Below, piece by piece: positions 35,339 to 43,359 of a DNA stretch of 64,000 nucleotides. The stretch's first letter is position 1, and each line of letters starts with the position of its first letter. The notes under the pieces are model-generated. The model searched no databases. It worked only from the letters and a program-made list of their open reading frames with translations, and was not told the origin of the DNA. The stretch spans positions 434,001 through 498,000 of the forward strand of contig NZ_JAFBIL020000001.1 in assembly GCF_016809835.1 (NCBI RefSeq), given 5' to 3'. The stretch is from Massilia soli. Its GTDB lineage: Bacteria; Pseudomonadota; Gammaproteobacteria; Burkholderiales; Burkholderiaceae_D. A program made the translations under genes and the position numbers.

Positions 35339-36789
35339 TTGTATAACCCCACCGTCGATGGCAACTGGTTATCGCGCAGCAGGCCGGCGAACTCGCCGTG
35401 AACGGCCGGGGCAGCTGCATCAGCGCGTGAACTCATAAAGAAGCGGCCGATGGCGAGCACCGTGGCGGTGCTGCCGGCCACGGGACAGGCCAGCAGCGGC
35501 ACATTCAGGACCCGGCGCTGGGCAAGGAACGGCGATGGCCCCAGCGTCAAGTGCAAGCCACTGTACGGACTGACAGCGGTGTCGGAGTAGGCGCTGGCCA
35601 GCGCCGTGCCGGAACCGACCGGATACAGGCTAGGCCAGTCATCCTTGGAGAACGGGGCGCCGACCCCATCGGCAGCGCCACTGTCGTAGTAGACGGCCTT
35701 TGAAAACGACCACAAAGGTCCATAGTGTGTCCTGGTAATGCCTAAGATCGGGTCGGACTGCTCGGCGACCGTCAGCTTCGCCCCGCCGATCTCGAGCGGC
35801 TGCGCACTACCGTTGATGGTGCCTGTGGAATTCATCCACCAGTTGAAGTACCAGCTGTTGAATTCCCTGATGTTGCGATCGGACGGTGCGGCGATCGCAT
35901 CGCAACTCGACCCTGAAAAACTGCCAAAGCGCGAATTGAGCTCGGTGGCGAGCGTGGCTGGAAATGGGTCGGCGACGTACACCTTTGCGCCGCTGCGCAA
36001 ATTGCTCGCCGCTATTGATCCGTTACAGACAAACGGCCGCACCATGGCCAGCGAGCGGTGGCTGGCCGTCTCTGGCTGGTTCGGAAAGTCGAGCGGGTTG
36101 ACCAGGTAGCTGACAGCGGTGGTGCCGTGCGGATTCATATTGAGCAGGTTGTAGCTGACCCCGCGACGGAACCCGTATTGCGCCAACTCTTTCAATACGG
36201 TGGCGCCTTTTTTAACGTCGTGTGTCGATACCGCGGTGTTCTTGATCGCGCACACCGCCAACGGGGTCACCTGGATGCCGGTGCGCCCGGCAATCGCACG
36301 TGCCGCCATGCTCATCGATCGTGTCTCGCCGCCAAGCACGCGCATGAAGACAACGTCGGATATTCCGTGGTCCGGGTGGAGCGCGCGGGTGTCGACCCGC
36401 ACATAGAAATAGCTCGATGCCCGGGTCGCGTTGATTGCAGCGGCGGGCAGCCAGTCGCCATCGGGCTTGTCGGGCGAATCGCTGAAACGCAGCGCGTCGT
36501 CGTCCCACACCACCGCCTTGCCGAAGCTGTAGCGCTGGCGCTCGGCGATCGTGCGCGCCGCGGTCTTGGCGGCCGTGATGCCGGCTTCCGTACCGTCCAG
36601 GGCACGCGCAGCCGCCATCGCCGCCGCGTCGGCCAGGCTTTGCAGCTCGGTGCGGCGGGTGTAGGCGAACGACAGGTCGAGCGCCAGTCCGGCGAAGCCG
36701 ATGATCGGGATCAGCAACGAGACGTACATCACCGATATCGATCCACGCCGGCGAAGCGCCGCCCGAGGCATGCTGCGCGAGGTGATCAT
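35335..36789 (-). CDS. tadG: TadG-like pilus assembly protein
   Basis: A 484-residue protein with the TadE/G-like N-terminus (RRRGSISVMYVSLLIPIIGF; AGLALDLSFAYTRRTELQSL; ADAAAMAAARALDG), a form of the Tad_G domain with a membrane helix and a predicted amphipathic helix. The large C-terminal portion is periplasmic or surface-exposed. A von Willebrand type A domain, frequent in TadG, is not obvious. Its start overlaps the stop of the 96-residue lipoprotein gene (ATGA). Confidence 0.85.
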   Translation of the reverse strand: MITSRSMPRAALRRRGSISVMYVSLLIPIIGFAGLALDLSFAYTRRTELQSLADAAAMAAARALDGTEAGITAAKTAARTIAERQRYSFGKAVVWDDDALRFSDSPDKPDGDWLPAAAINATRASSYFYVRVDTRALHPDHGISDVVFMRVLGGETRSMSMAARAIAGRTGIQVTPLAVCAIKNTAVSTHDVKKGATVLKELAQYGFRRGVSYNLLNMNPHGTTAVSYLVNPLDFPNQPETASHRSLAMVRPFVCNGSIAASNLRSGAKVYVADPFPATLATELNSRFGSFSGSSCDAIAAPSDRNIREFNSWYFNWWMNSTGTINGSAQPLEIGGAKLTVAEQSDPILGITRTHYGPLWSFSKAVYYDSGAADGVGAPFSKDDWPSLYPVGSGTALASAYSDTAVSPYSGLHLTLGPSPFLAQRRVLNVPLLACPVAGSTATVLAIGRFFMSSRADAAAPAVHGEFAGLLRDNQLPSTVGLYK

Positions 36790-37076
36790 TTTGAAGCGCC
36801 GCCAATCATCGAGGTGGCCGAGACGGACGTGTCCTGGGCGCCGGCGCCGGTCTCATATTTCTTCTGCGCCGTCATCGCCGCGCGGCCATCGATGCCGCCG
36901 GCCGGGTTGGCGTTGCGCACCGCGGCCGGGTTGATGACCTGGGCGGCAAAGGTGCTGCGCACCGAGTTGCCAAAGCTGCTGTCCCAGCGCGGCGTGGTTT
37001 CGGCGCAGGCAGTCAGGGTGGCGGCCAGCGCCAGCAGCGACAAGCTGCGCGGGATGCTGCAAAGTCGGTTATCCAT
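36786..37076 (-). CDS. Small lipoprotein of the Tad locus
   Basis: A 96-residue lipoprotein (signal SLSLLALAATLTAC) whose mature part is short and soluble: ETTPRWDSSFGNSVRSTFAA, QVINPAAVRNANPAGGIDGR, AAMTAQKKYETGA. The segment NPDAGGxxG-like (NPAGGIDGRAA) is reminiscent of the short conserved stretch in CpaD/RcpB-type pilus lipoproteins. Its position directly between rcpA and tadG supports an outer-membrane role near the secretin. I give it no symbol, because homology to RcpB or CpaD is not certain by eye. Confidence 0.72.
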   Translation of the reverse strand: MDNRLCSIPRSLSLLALAATLTACAETTPRWDSSFGNSVRSTFAAQVINPAAVRNANPAGGIDGRAAMTAQKKYETGAGAQDTSVSATSMIGGASK

Positions 37077-37084
37077 GACGCCTC

Positions 37085-38611
37085 CTATTTGAGTTCGAAC
37101 CCGCGTGCTGCCTCGGCGGACGGCGCCGCTGCCTGGCGTGCCGGCGTGGTCTCCGCTGCCGGCACGCTGCCTTCCATTTTTCCGCCCAGCAGGAGCTCGG
37201 TGCGGCTGGCAGGAATCAGTTTGTCGGTCGGCAACGAGTAGTCAGGCGGCAAAGGCTTGACCAGGTGGGCCGTGACCACGAACACCAGTTCGGTGCGGTC
37301 CTGCTGGTAGTCGGTGCTGCGGAATAAGGCGCCGAGCACCGGCACTTCACCCAGCGCGGGCAATCCCTTGAGGTTGTTGACCAGGTTGTTCTTGATCAGC
37401 CCGCCGATGGCGAAACTCTGGCCGTCGTACAGCTGGACGGTGGTGCTGGCGCGGCGCGTCGTGATCAAAGGCAGGATCGAGCCGCCAGTGAATCCGGCAG
37501 CACTGATGCCGACGCCTTCGCGCGAGATTTCCGATACCTCAGGCGCCACGCGCAGGTTGATGCGGCCGCCCGACAAGACTGTCGGCGTGAAGCGCAGGCC
37601 GACGCCGAATTCCTTCTCTTCCAGCGTGATGCGGTTGTTTTCCTGCGCCACCGGGATCAGTATCTTGCCGCCAGCCAGGAAACTGCCCTCCTGGCCGCTG
37701 ATCGCCATCACGGTCGGCTCGGCCAGCACGCGCACCAGGCCGTCCTGCTTGTGTGCCTCGAGGGTCAGCTGGTTGCCGTTGGTCTTGCGGGCGTCCAGCA
37801 GGCCGCGCGCGGTGCCGGTCAGGAAGTTCGACAGCAAGGTCGTGGCCCAGCTGCCATGGTTCAGCTTTAAGGTGGTGCCCGCTTCCAGGCGCTCGAGCAG
37901 GGTCTTCGAGACCTCGGCAATCTTCACCTCCAACATCACTTGCTGGGGTGCGCTGACCGACAACATGTTCACGATACGCGCGTTCGAATCCCCACCGCCG
38001 CCTGCGCTGCTGCCGGACGGCGCATCCTTGTCGTCGCTCTTTTGCGCCAGCGGACGCTGCGCCCGCCGCACGAAGGCCTGCGCCAGTTCATTGGCGCGCG
38101 TCACGGCAGCGCCATCGGACACGTCGCCGGTCAGGATCAGCGAATCGGCCGCCGCTTGCACGCGAATGTTTTTCTCGTCCGGCATTACGCTGGCCAAGGT
38201 GGCCTGCAGCGCCGTCGGGTCCATCGACACCGTAATGTCGATCACGCTGCAAGCGCCGCCCCTGCCCTGGATGATCATGTTGGTGGTGCCGATATCGACG
38301 CCGACCAGGTACAGCGTATCCGGCGCCACCAGCATCGACTGCACGATGCCAGGATTGCCGACGCTGCGGTGGCTAACCGGCTCGGGCAGGCGCATCAGGT
38401 TCGATTTGCCCACTTGCAGCGCCATGCTGCCTGGCCGCGCCGCTTCGCCGCTGCAACGCGGACTGCTTTCCGCGCGCGGGGATTGGCCCTTTGCCGCTGG
38501 CCCTGGCTGGGCCGCCGCGGCCGCCGCCGCGCCGTGCGCCATCGCCAGCATGACGGCCATTGCGCCGAGCCGCATTGCGCACGTGGTGTGCTGCCCTATG
38601 CCTTTGTCCAT
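37085..38611 (-). CDS. rcpA: Tad pilus secretin RcpA/CpaC
   Basis: A secretin of about 508 residues that forms the outer-membrane pore for the Flp pilus. After a signal peptide (MRLGAMAVMLAMAHGAAAAA) come an N-terminal domain (MLVAPDTLYLVGVDIGTTNM) and a BON-like ring domain (NIRVQAAADSLILTGDVSDG). The secretin domain contains VMLEVKIAEVSKTLLERLEA, RVLAEPTVMAISGQEGSFLA, FGVGLRFTPTVLSGGRINLR and the signature SFAIGGLIKNN. The start is uncertain: Met at 38611 has a plausible GGGA site; 38620, 38575 and 38671 are alternatives. Confidence 0.92.
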   Translation of the reverse strand: MDKGIGQHTTCAMRLGAMAVMLAMAHGAAAAAAAQPGPAAKGQSPRAESSPRCSGEAARPGSMALQVGKSNLMRLPEPVSHRSVGNPGIVQSMLVAPDTLYLVGVDIGTTNMIIQGRGGACSVIDITVSMDPTALQATLASVMPDEKNIRVQAAADSLILTGDVSDGAAVTRANELAQAFVRRAQRPLAQKSDDKDAPSGSSAGGGGDSNARIVNMLSVSAPQQVMLEVKIAEVSKTLLERLEAGTTLKLNHGSWATTLLSNFLTGTARGLLDARKTNGNQLTLEAHKQDGLVRVLAEPTVMAISGQEGSFLAGGKILIPVAQENNRITLEEKEFGVGLRFTPTVLSGGRINLRVAPEVSEISREGVGISAAGFTGGSILPLITTRRASTTVQLYDGQSFAIGGLIKNNLVNNLKGLPALGEVPVLGALFRSTDYQQDRTELVFVVTAHLVKPLPPDYSLPTDKLIPASRTELLLGGKMEGSVPAAETTPARQAAAPSAEAARGFELK

Positions 38612-38661
38612 ATCGCTCATCCCGAAAAAGTCGTGAGTAAGGAAAAAACCGCTGTCCCAGC

Positions 38662-39522
38662 CTAGAAGCATTCCTGCGTGGTTCGCCCGCCGATAATCAC
38701 CGGCACGCAGTCGCGCTTGACCGGCGCCGCCACCGTCAGCACGCGCGGTTTGGCAGGCGCGGCAGGCTTGAGCGGTTTGGCCGGAGCCGCCACCGGCAAG
38801 GCAGCAAGGTCGTCGAGCAGGGTGCGTTTGGTGGCGCCGGGGGTGGCCGGCGATTTCGGATCGATCTGGTTGCGCAGCGCCAACGACAAGGTGCCCACGC
38901 TGCGTGCCAGGTCGAGGTGTTCGGCCTCCTGCGGCGAGACTTCGAGCGTCACCGCATTGACCACGCGCGGCTTGGTGTCGTCGCGACTGACTTCCTGGGC
39001 CACCGCCAGCACCAAAATGCGTTCGAGGACGATTTTCGATACATGCAGCGCGGGACGGGCATTGCGCTCGTTCTCGGCCGGGTCGCGTTCCAGGTGCACG
39101 ATGACATCGACATAATTGCCCGGCAGCGCAAAGCCGGCCACGCCGATCACGTCGTTGACGCGCACCGTGATCGCCCGCTTGCCTTCGGTGATCATGGCCG
39201 ACAGCCCGCCCACCGTGCCGGGCGGCGCCAGCTTGTCCTCGCTGAGGACTTCACCGCGCATGATGTTGCTCTTGAGGACACGGTCGGCCAGCTTGGAAAA
39301 GTCGGTGAAGGCGTCCTTCGGCAGGTTCTTGACGCTGATTTCTTCCAGCTTCAGCATTTCCGGCAGCAGCTTCTGGCCGCGGCCGACATCGGCCACCGCC
39401 ACCACCACCCGCTGGGCACTTTTCGCCGATTGCTTGGCCAGCCAGAGCGAGGCCAGGACCACCGCGGCAATCCCGAACAGGACCGCAACGGCCATCATAA
39501 TGAGCGCGCGCTTGTTTTTCAT
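38662..39522 (-). CDS. rcpC: Flp pilus assembly protein RcpC/CpaB
   Basis: A 286-residue periplasmic protein with an N-terminal anchor (LIMMAVAVLFGIAAVVLASL) and a SAF domain (about 35-105: VVVAVADVGRGQKLLPEMLK; VLKSNIMRGEVLSEDKLAPP), then the RcpC/CpaB conserved region (AITVRVNDVIGVAGFALPGN; YVDVIVHL). A Pro/Lys/Ala-rich tail ends with two Cys. CpaB-type proteins work with the secretin, here encoded just downstream. Its start shares a base with the preceding ATPase gene stop (TGATG). Confidence 0.92.
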   Translation of the reverse strand: MKNKRALIMMAVAVLFGIAAVVLASLWLAKQSAKSAQRVVVAVADVGRGQKLLPEMLKLEEISVKNLPKDAFTDFSKLADRVLKSNIMRGEVLSEDKLAPPGTVGGLSAMITEGKRAITVRVNDVIGVAGFALPGNYVDVIVHLERDPAENERNARPALHVSKIVLERILVLAVAQEVSRDDTKPRVVNAVTLEVSPQEAEHLDLARSVGTLSLALRNQIDPKSPATPGATKRTLLDDLAALPVAAPAKPLKPAAPAKPRVLTVAAPVKRDCVPVIIGGRTTQECF

Positions 39523-40943
39523 CAGATTCTCTCGAGCAAGGGATCGGAGCCGTACGTGTTATACGGGGCGGGTGGCAAGGAAGGCGATACGAGGCCATGG
39601 GCGCAGCCGGCAAACATGCTGACCCAGGCTTGTTCGAGGGTGGCGACGGTCAGCCGCGGCGCGATGCCGGAGAAGCTGGCGAAGTCGCAGATCCTGCCCA
39701 GCAGTTCGCGCGGAGTGCTGGCCAGCAGCGGACGGCCCGCCGGTGCGTGCAGCCGCGTCAGCAAGTGCTCCGCCACCGCATCGTCGTGGCTGATGCGCAG
39801 CAGGCGGCACTGGTGGCGGAACAGCGCGCGGTAATTCTGTTCGGTCAGCGCGCCGACCTGGATCTTGTAGCCGACCCGCCGCATCGAGGCGTCGTCGAGC
39901 AGGCGCGCCGGAGCGTAATTCGTGATGAACACCAGGGTGGCGTCGAACGGCACGCCGATCTTGTGGCCGCCGTCGACCGTCAGCTGGTCGGTGCCGGCCT
40001 CGAGCGGGGTGGCCCAGCGGTTCAGCAGGTCGGCCGGCGCCACCCGCTGGCGCCCGAGGTCGTCGACCACCAGCATGCCGCCGTTGGCCATGAAATGCGG
40101 CGGCGCCTGGTAGACGCCGTTGGCGCTGTCGTAGCGCAGGTCGAGCATTTCCTGGCTCAGTTCGGCGCCAAGCTGCACCACCGGACGCTGGCACAGCGAC
40201 CAGCGCGCATCGACGCTGCGCTGGTTTTCGCCCTGGCGCGCGGCCTGGCTCGGGGCCAGGTGCACCAGCGGATCGTAAAACTGGATGATGTCCTGGTCGA
40301 CCAGGATCGCATGCGGCACCGCGACCAGCCCCTGCTGGAGCTGGCCGACTTTGCGCGCCAGCGTGGTCTTGCCGCTGCCGGACGGGCCATACAGCAGCAA
40401 CGAGCGGCTCGATTGCAGCGACGCGCCGAGCTGCTCGCAGACCGCCGCATCGAGGTGGTCATCGGCGAACGCGGCGGCCATCTCGGCGGCGCCGATGCGC
40501 GGCGCATCGGCCTGGCGGGTCGACTGGCGCAGGCAGACATCGCGGTAAGCCTGCAAGGTGACCGGCGCCGGGCCGGCGTAGCGGCAGCGTGCCAGGTACT
40601 CGGCGGCGCGCTGTTTGCCGATGGCGGTCAGGTGGTATTGCAGGTCGAGGTCGGTGTCGCCGCCCCAGCCGGCTTCGGTCATCTGGTCGGCGACCATCGC
40701 CTCGAGCACTTCGCGCATCACGCCGATCGACACGCGCAGCTTGCCGGCCAGTAATGGGAGCGGGATCTTGGCGCCGGAGTACATTGCTTTCGACGCCAGT
40801 TCCACCAGCAGCGACAGCTCCAGTCCGGTTTCGCGCACCGTCTTGGGCTGCGGCGGCAGCGTGGCAAGCTGATCGCCCACCGGTCCCGCCTGGCCACGTA
40901 TGGCCTCGGCGGTTCGCGCCGCGGTCAGTTCGGCTTCAATCAT
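39522..40943 (-). CDS. Winged-helix AAA+-type ATPase inside the Tad locus
   Basis: A 473-residue soluble ATPase. Residues about 30-140 look like a winged-helix region (LELSLLVELASKAMYSGAKI; LAGKLRVSIGVMREVLEAMV; YHLTAIGKQRAAEYLARC). The ATPase core has Walker A LLYGPSGSGKTTLARK (about 183-190), Walker B GGMLVVDDLGRQRVAPADLL, a sensor-like VFITNYAP and RRVGYKIQV. It lies in the operon between the prepilin peptidase and rcpC, with a strong AGGAGG site and an overlap with rcpC. It is not one of the standard Tad components. It resembles chaperone-type or transposon-type AAA ATPases; function unknown. Confidence 0.78.
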   Translation of the reverse strand: MIEAELTAARTAEAIRGQAGPVGDQLATLPPQPKTVRETGLELSLLVELASKAMYSGAKIPLPLLAGKLRVSIGVMREVLEAMVADQMTEAGWGGDTDLDLQYHLTAIGKQRAAEYLARCRYAGPAPVTLQAYRDVCLRQSTRQADAPRIGAAEMAAAFADDHLDAAVCEQLGASLQSSRSLLLYGPSGSGKTTLARKVGQLQQGLVAVPHAILVDQDIIQFYDPLVHLAPSQAARQGENQRSVDARWSLCQRPVVQLGAELSQEMLDLRYDSANGVYQAPPHFMANGGMLVVDDLGRQRVAPADLLNRWATPLEAGTDQLTVDGGHKIGVPFDATLVFITNYAPARLLDDASMRRVGYKIQVGALTEQNYRALFRHQCRLLRISHDDAVAEHLLTRLHAPAGRPLLASTPRELLGRICDFASFSGIAPRLTVATLEQAWVSMFAGCAHGLVSPSLPPAPYNTYGSDPLLERI

Positions 40944-41046
40944 GGTTGTCCTCCTCAGCACCGCACGTTTCTGAAAGTCACAATTGATTCTAACGAGCAC
41001 GGCAATCGGTCCATTGACGAATAGCAAGCAAAGCCGTGTGGCAAGT

Positions 41047-41583
41047 TCAGCCGTGGCGAATCCACAGCATCAGGCAGGTGGCGCTGGCGATCGCCACGCC
41101 ATATGGCATGCCGCCGACGCTGCTGCCGCCGGCCAGCTGCTCGCGGGCATACGGCATGCCGAGCACGCGCATATATAGAGGGCGCAACAAGATGCGCATG
41201 TTGGCGGCGAAGTCGCGCCAGCGTCCGTTCTGGGCGACCATCACCAGCGCCATCACCCCGCCGGCGCAAAACGCGGCAATGGCGATTTCCATGGCCAGCT
41301 CGACACCGGTGAAGGCGCCGACCATCGCCATCAGCTTGACGTCGCCGGCGGCCATGCCACGCAACAGGTAAAGCGGTAGAAAGGCGATCAAGCCCACCGC
41401 GCTGCCGGCCAGGCCGACGGCGACAATATTGAAGGGGGTGGCGGAATTGAGGTGGAGTGCTCCGGCGCAAAACAGTCCGCACAGGACCAGCCGGTTGGGA
41501 ATCTTGCGCTCCGCAAGGTCTTGCAGGCATGCGGCCAACACCAGCGCAATCAGGAACCCATCGAGATACAGTGCATTGCTCAT
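41047..41583 (-). CDS. tadV: Prepilin peptidase TadV/CpaA (A24 family)
   Basis: A 178-residue inner-membrane aspartyl protease that removes the leader of the Flp pilin and TadE/F-type pseudopilins. Catalytic Asp residues are in LQDLAERKIPNRL (Asp22) and the GxGD-type motif GMAAGDVKLM (Asp81). The protein has about five or six membrane segments and lacks the N-methylating domain of PilD, as in TadV/CpaA. It lies downstream of the flp pilin gene with a hairpin between them. Confidence 0.93.
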   Translation of the reverse strand: MSNALYLDGFLIALVLAACLQDLAERKIPNRLVLCGLFCAGALHLNSATPFNIVAVGLAGSAVGLIAFLPLYLLRGMAAGDVKLMAMVGAFTGVELAMEIAIAAFCAGGVMALVMVAQNGRWRDFAANMRILLRPLYMRVLGMPYAREQLAGGSSVGGMPYGVAIASATCLMLWIRHG

Positions 41584-41604
41584 GGCAGACTCACTGAAGA
41601 TGGA

Positions 41605-41639
41605 AAAACGCTTTCCGGACCGGGCCCAGCCCGGAAAGC
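41605..41639 (-). terminator. Hairpin between the Flp pilin and the rest of the Tad operon
   Basis: On the minus strand, GCTTTCCGG and CCGGAAAGC (41631-41639 and 41610-41618 read on plus) form a 9-bp stem followed by GTTTTTCC. It lies just after the flp stop and before tadV, placed to limit read-through and keep pilin mRNA in excess over the assembly genes. Confidence 0.75.
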
Positions 41640-41648
41640 AATTCGCCG

Positions 41649-41834
41649 TTAGGCGGCTGGCGTCGTCATCTTGCTAGCGATGAAGTCGAACGCCGACGTC
41701 AGCTTGCCCGACACAGCGCCGACACCCAGTGCCAGTGCGGTCGCAATCAACGCCGCGATCATGCCGTACTCGATCGCGGTCACGCCGTCTTCGTCGTTCA
41801 CGAACTGTTTCAGTGCAGTGGAAATGGTGTTCAT
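41649..41834 (-). CDS. flp: Flp-family type IVb pilin
   Basis: A 61-residue pilin precursor, the major subunit of the Tad/Flp pilus. The N-terminal leader ends at NDEDG, followed by the Flp motif VTAIEYGMIAALIATALALG (with the Glu-Tyr pair) and a short C-terminal tail (TSAFDFIASKMTTPAA). A clear AAGGAG site precedes the ATG at 41834; an in-frame Met upstream is not used. Size is typical of Flp pilins. It is the first gene of the Tad locus, transcribed from the minus strand. Confidence 0.95.
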   Translation of the reverse strand: MNTISTALKQFVNDEDGVTAIEYGMIAALIATALALGVGAVSGKLTSAFDFIASKMTTPAA

Positions 41835-41938
41835 GGCAGACTCCTTGTAAGTGAAAAATAGACACATGCCCTGGCGCAGAGGAGCGCGATCTGCTGCCCT
41901 CCTTGCTGCTGGATTTGAATTCCTGCGCCATTGAGTTC

Positions 41939-41965
41939 ACTATACATTTCGATTCCGTACGGCAA
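41939..41965 (-). promoter_or_regulatory. flp: Candidate promoter of the flp-tad operon
   Basis: On the minus strand TATAGT (41939-41944) is preceded by TTGCCG (41960-41965) with a spacer of 15 bases, shorter than ideal. A transcript would have a leader of roughly 100 bases before flp. Confidence 0.35.
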
Positions 41966-42139
41966 GTTGACTGTGCGCAAGTTTTCCACACGGCATTTTT
42001 TCCCACCGCTGTTTGCTTGCGCTTTTCGAGGTCCGGCCGGCTGTGGCTTGATGGGGGATAAATTTCTCTTGGGACATCCGTAAAGCCGCAGGGAACGGTA
42101 GAATCGGCCACTGGAGCACAGGCAGCCCAACGCAGGGAG

Positions 42140-42168
42140 TTGCTTAAAGTACAAAAAACCATTATGCT
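42140..42168 (+). promoter_or_regulatory. Candidate promoter of the diguanylate cyclase gene
   Basis: TTGCTT (42140-42145) and TATGCT (42163-42168) are separated by 17 bases, giving a leader of about 110 bases before the ATG at 42286. Confidence 0.45.
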
Positions 42169-42285
42169 CGATGGCTGTTCTTTGGAATTGCCCAGTGCCG
42201 GGCTGCTCGCGGCGCCTTTGCAAAATAAAGGTGGGCGTGGTTCCGGGGCGATGCGTGGTTGCTTGATTACATTTCTGAGAACGAC

Positions 42286-43341
42286 ATGGATTCCCTTCTG
42301 AGACACATGGTGGACATGACCGGCCACCGCGATCACACGATGCTCGACATCTCGGTGATCTCGGCAGTGCAGGAACTGGCCGGCGCGCGCCAGACGCGCG
42401 TGCTCAGCATCGCCAGCGTCCGCTCCCAGAAATTTGTCCGCGCCCGCGCCATCATTGGCGCCGGCAGGCCGGCATCGATCGTCGAACCGGCCGACACCAA
42501 CAGCCCCGGCGAAGCGATCACCAGCTATCCCGAACTGGCCGCCTGCCTGGCACGCCACGAGACCAACGCCGAGCGCGTCGCGCCGGACGGCATCCGCACG
42601 CTGTGGCTGCCGATCTGGATGGGCGACAGCGCCGACACCTGCCTGGAAATCGTCCACCTCGAGCCGTACAGCGCCGACACCATCCACGTCATCAGCGGCA
42701 TCGTCAGCGTCTACCGCAACTTCCAGAACCTGCTCGATTACAGCGAACGCGATTCGCTCACCGGCCTGCTGAACCGCAAGACCTTCGACCACCAGCTCAC
42801 CAAGATGCTGCAAAGCTCCAGCGAGCAAGTTGAGGAAGAGGAAGCCCCGCCGCTGCCGGGCCAGCCCGAGCGGCGCCAGCACTCAAACCAGGAAAAGCAA
42901 TGGCTGGCAGTGGTCGATGTCGACCACTTCAAACTCGTCAACGACAAGTTCGGCCACCTGTACGGCGACGAAGTGCTGATCCTGATCGCCAATCTGCTGC
43001 AGTCGTCGTTCCGCTCGCAGGACCGGGTGTTCCGCTTTGGCGGCGAGGAATTTGTCGTGCTGCTGCGCTCGGCCACGCTGGAGAACGCGCAAAAGATCAT
43101 CGACCGCTTCCGCATCAATGTCGAAAGCCACGATTTTCCCCAGGTGGGCAAGGTCACGGTCAGTGTCGGCTTCGTCAGCATCTGCGCCTACGAGTCGCCG
43201 GTGATCATTCTCGGGCACGCGGACCAGGCGCTGTATTACGCCAAGAGCCACGGCCGCAACCAGGCTTGCCACTACGACCAGCTGGTGGAGGGCGGGCTGC
43301 TGCAGGCGGTGCCGGCCAACGACACCGCCGAGTTCTTCTAG
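42286..43341 (+). CDS. Diguanylate cyclase (GAF-like sensor plus GGDEF)
   Basis: A 351-residue soluble protein that makes c-di-GMP. The N-terminal 150 residues resemble a GAF sensory domain (TMLDISVISAVQELAGARQT). The GGDEF domain begins RDSLTGLLNRKTFDHQL, continues VVDVDHFKLVNDKFGHLYGD and reaches the active site FRFGGEEFVVLL (about residue 251). An RxxD inhibitory site (RSQD) lies five residues before GGEEF. A 30-residue acidic insertion (EQVEEEEAPPLPGQPERRQH) separates two core elements. The ATG at 42286 is preferred over an in-frame TTG at 42259. Confidence 0.92.
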   Translation: MDSLLRHMVDMTGHRDHTMLDISVISAVQELAGARQTRVLSIASVRSQKFVRARAIIGAGRPASIVEPADTNSPGEAITSYPELAACLARHETNAERVAPDGIRTLWLPIWMGDSADTCLEIVHLEPYSADTIHVISGIVSVYRNFQNLLDYSERDSLTGLLNRKTFDHQLTKMLQSSSEQVEEEEAPPLPGQPERRQHSNQEKQWLAVVDVDHFKLVNDKFGHLYGDEVLILIANLLQSSFRSQDRVFRFGGEEFVVLLRSATLENAQKIIDRFRINVESHDFPQVGKVTVSVGFVSICAYESPVIILGHADQALYYAKSHGRNQACHYDQLVEGGLLQAVPANDTAEFF

Positions 43342-43359
43342 TAAGAGGGCGGCAGGCGC

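Larger units (their letters stand above)
41835..42285. other. Intergenic regulatory region between flp and the GGDEF gene
   Basis: A 451-base divergent gap. No gene is visible. It holds the leader of flp and one promoter candidate on each strand (41939-41965 minus, 42140-42168 plus). The rest has no recognisable repeat or RNA family. Confidence 0.6.
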
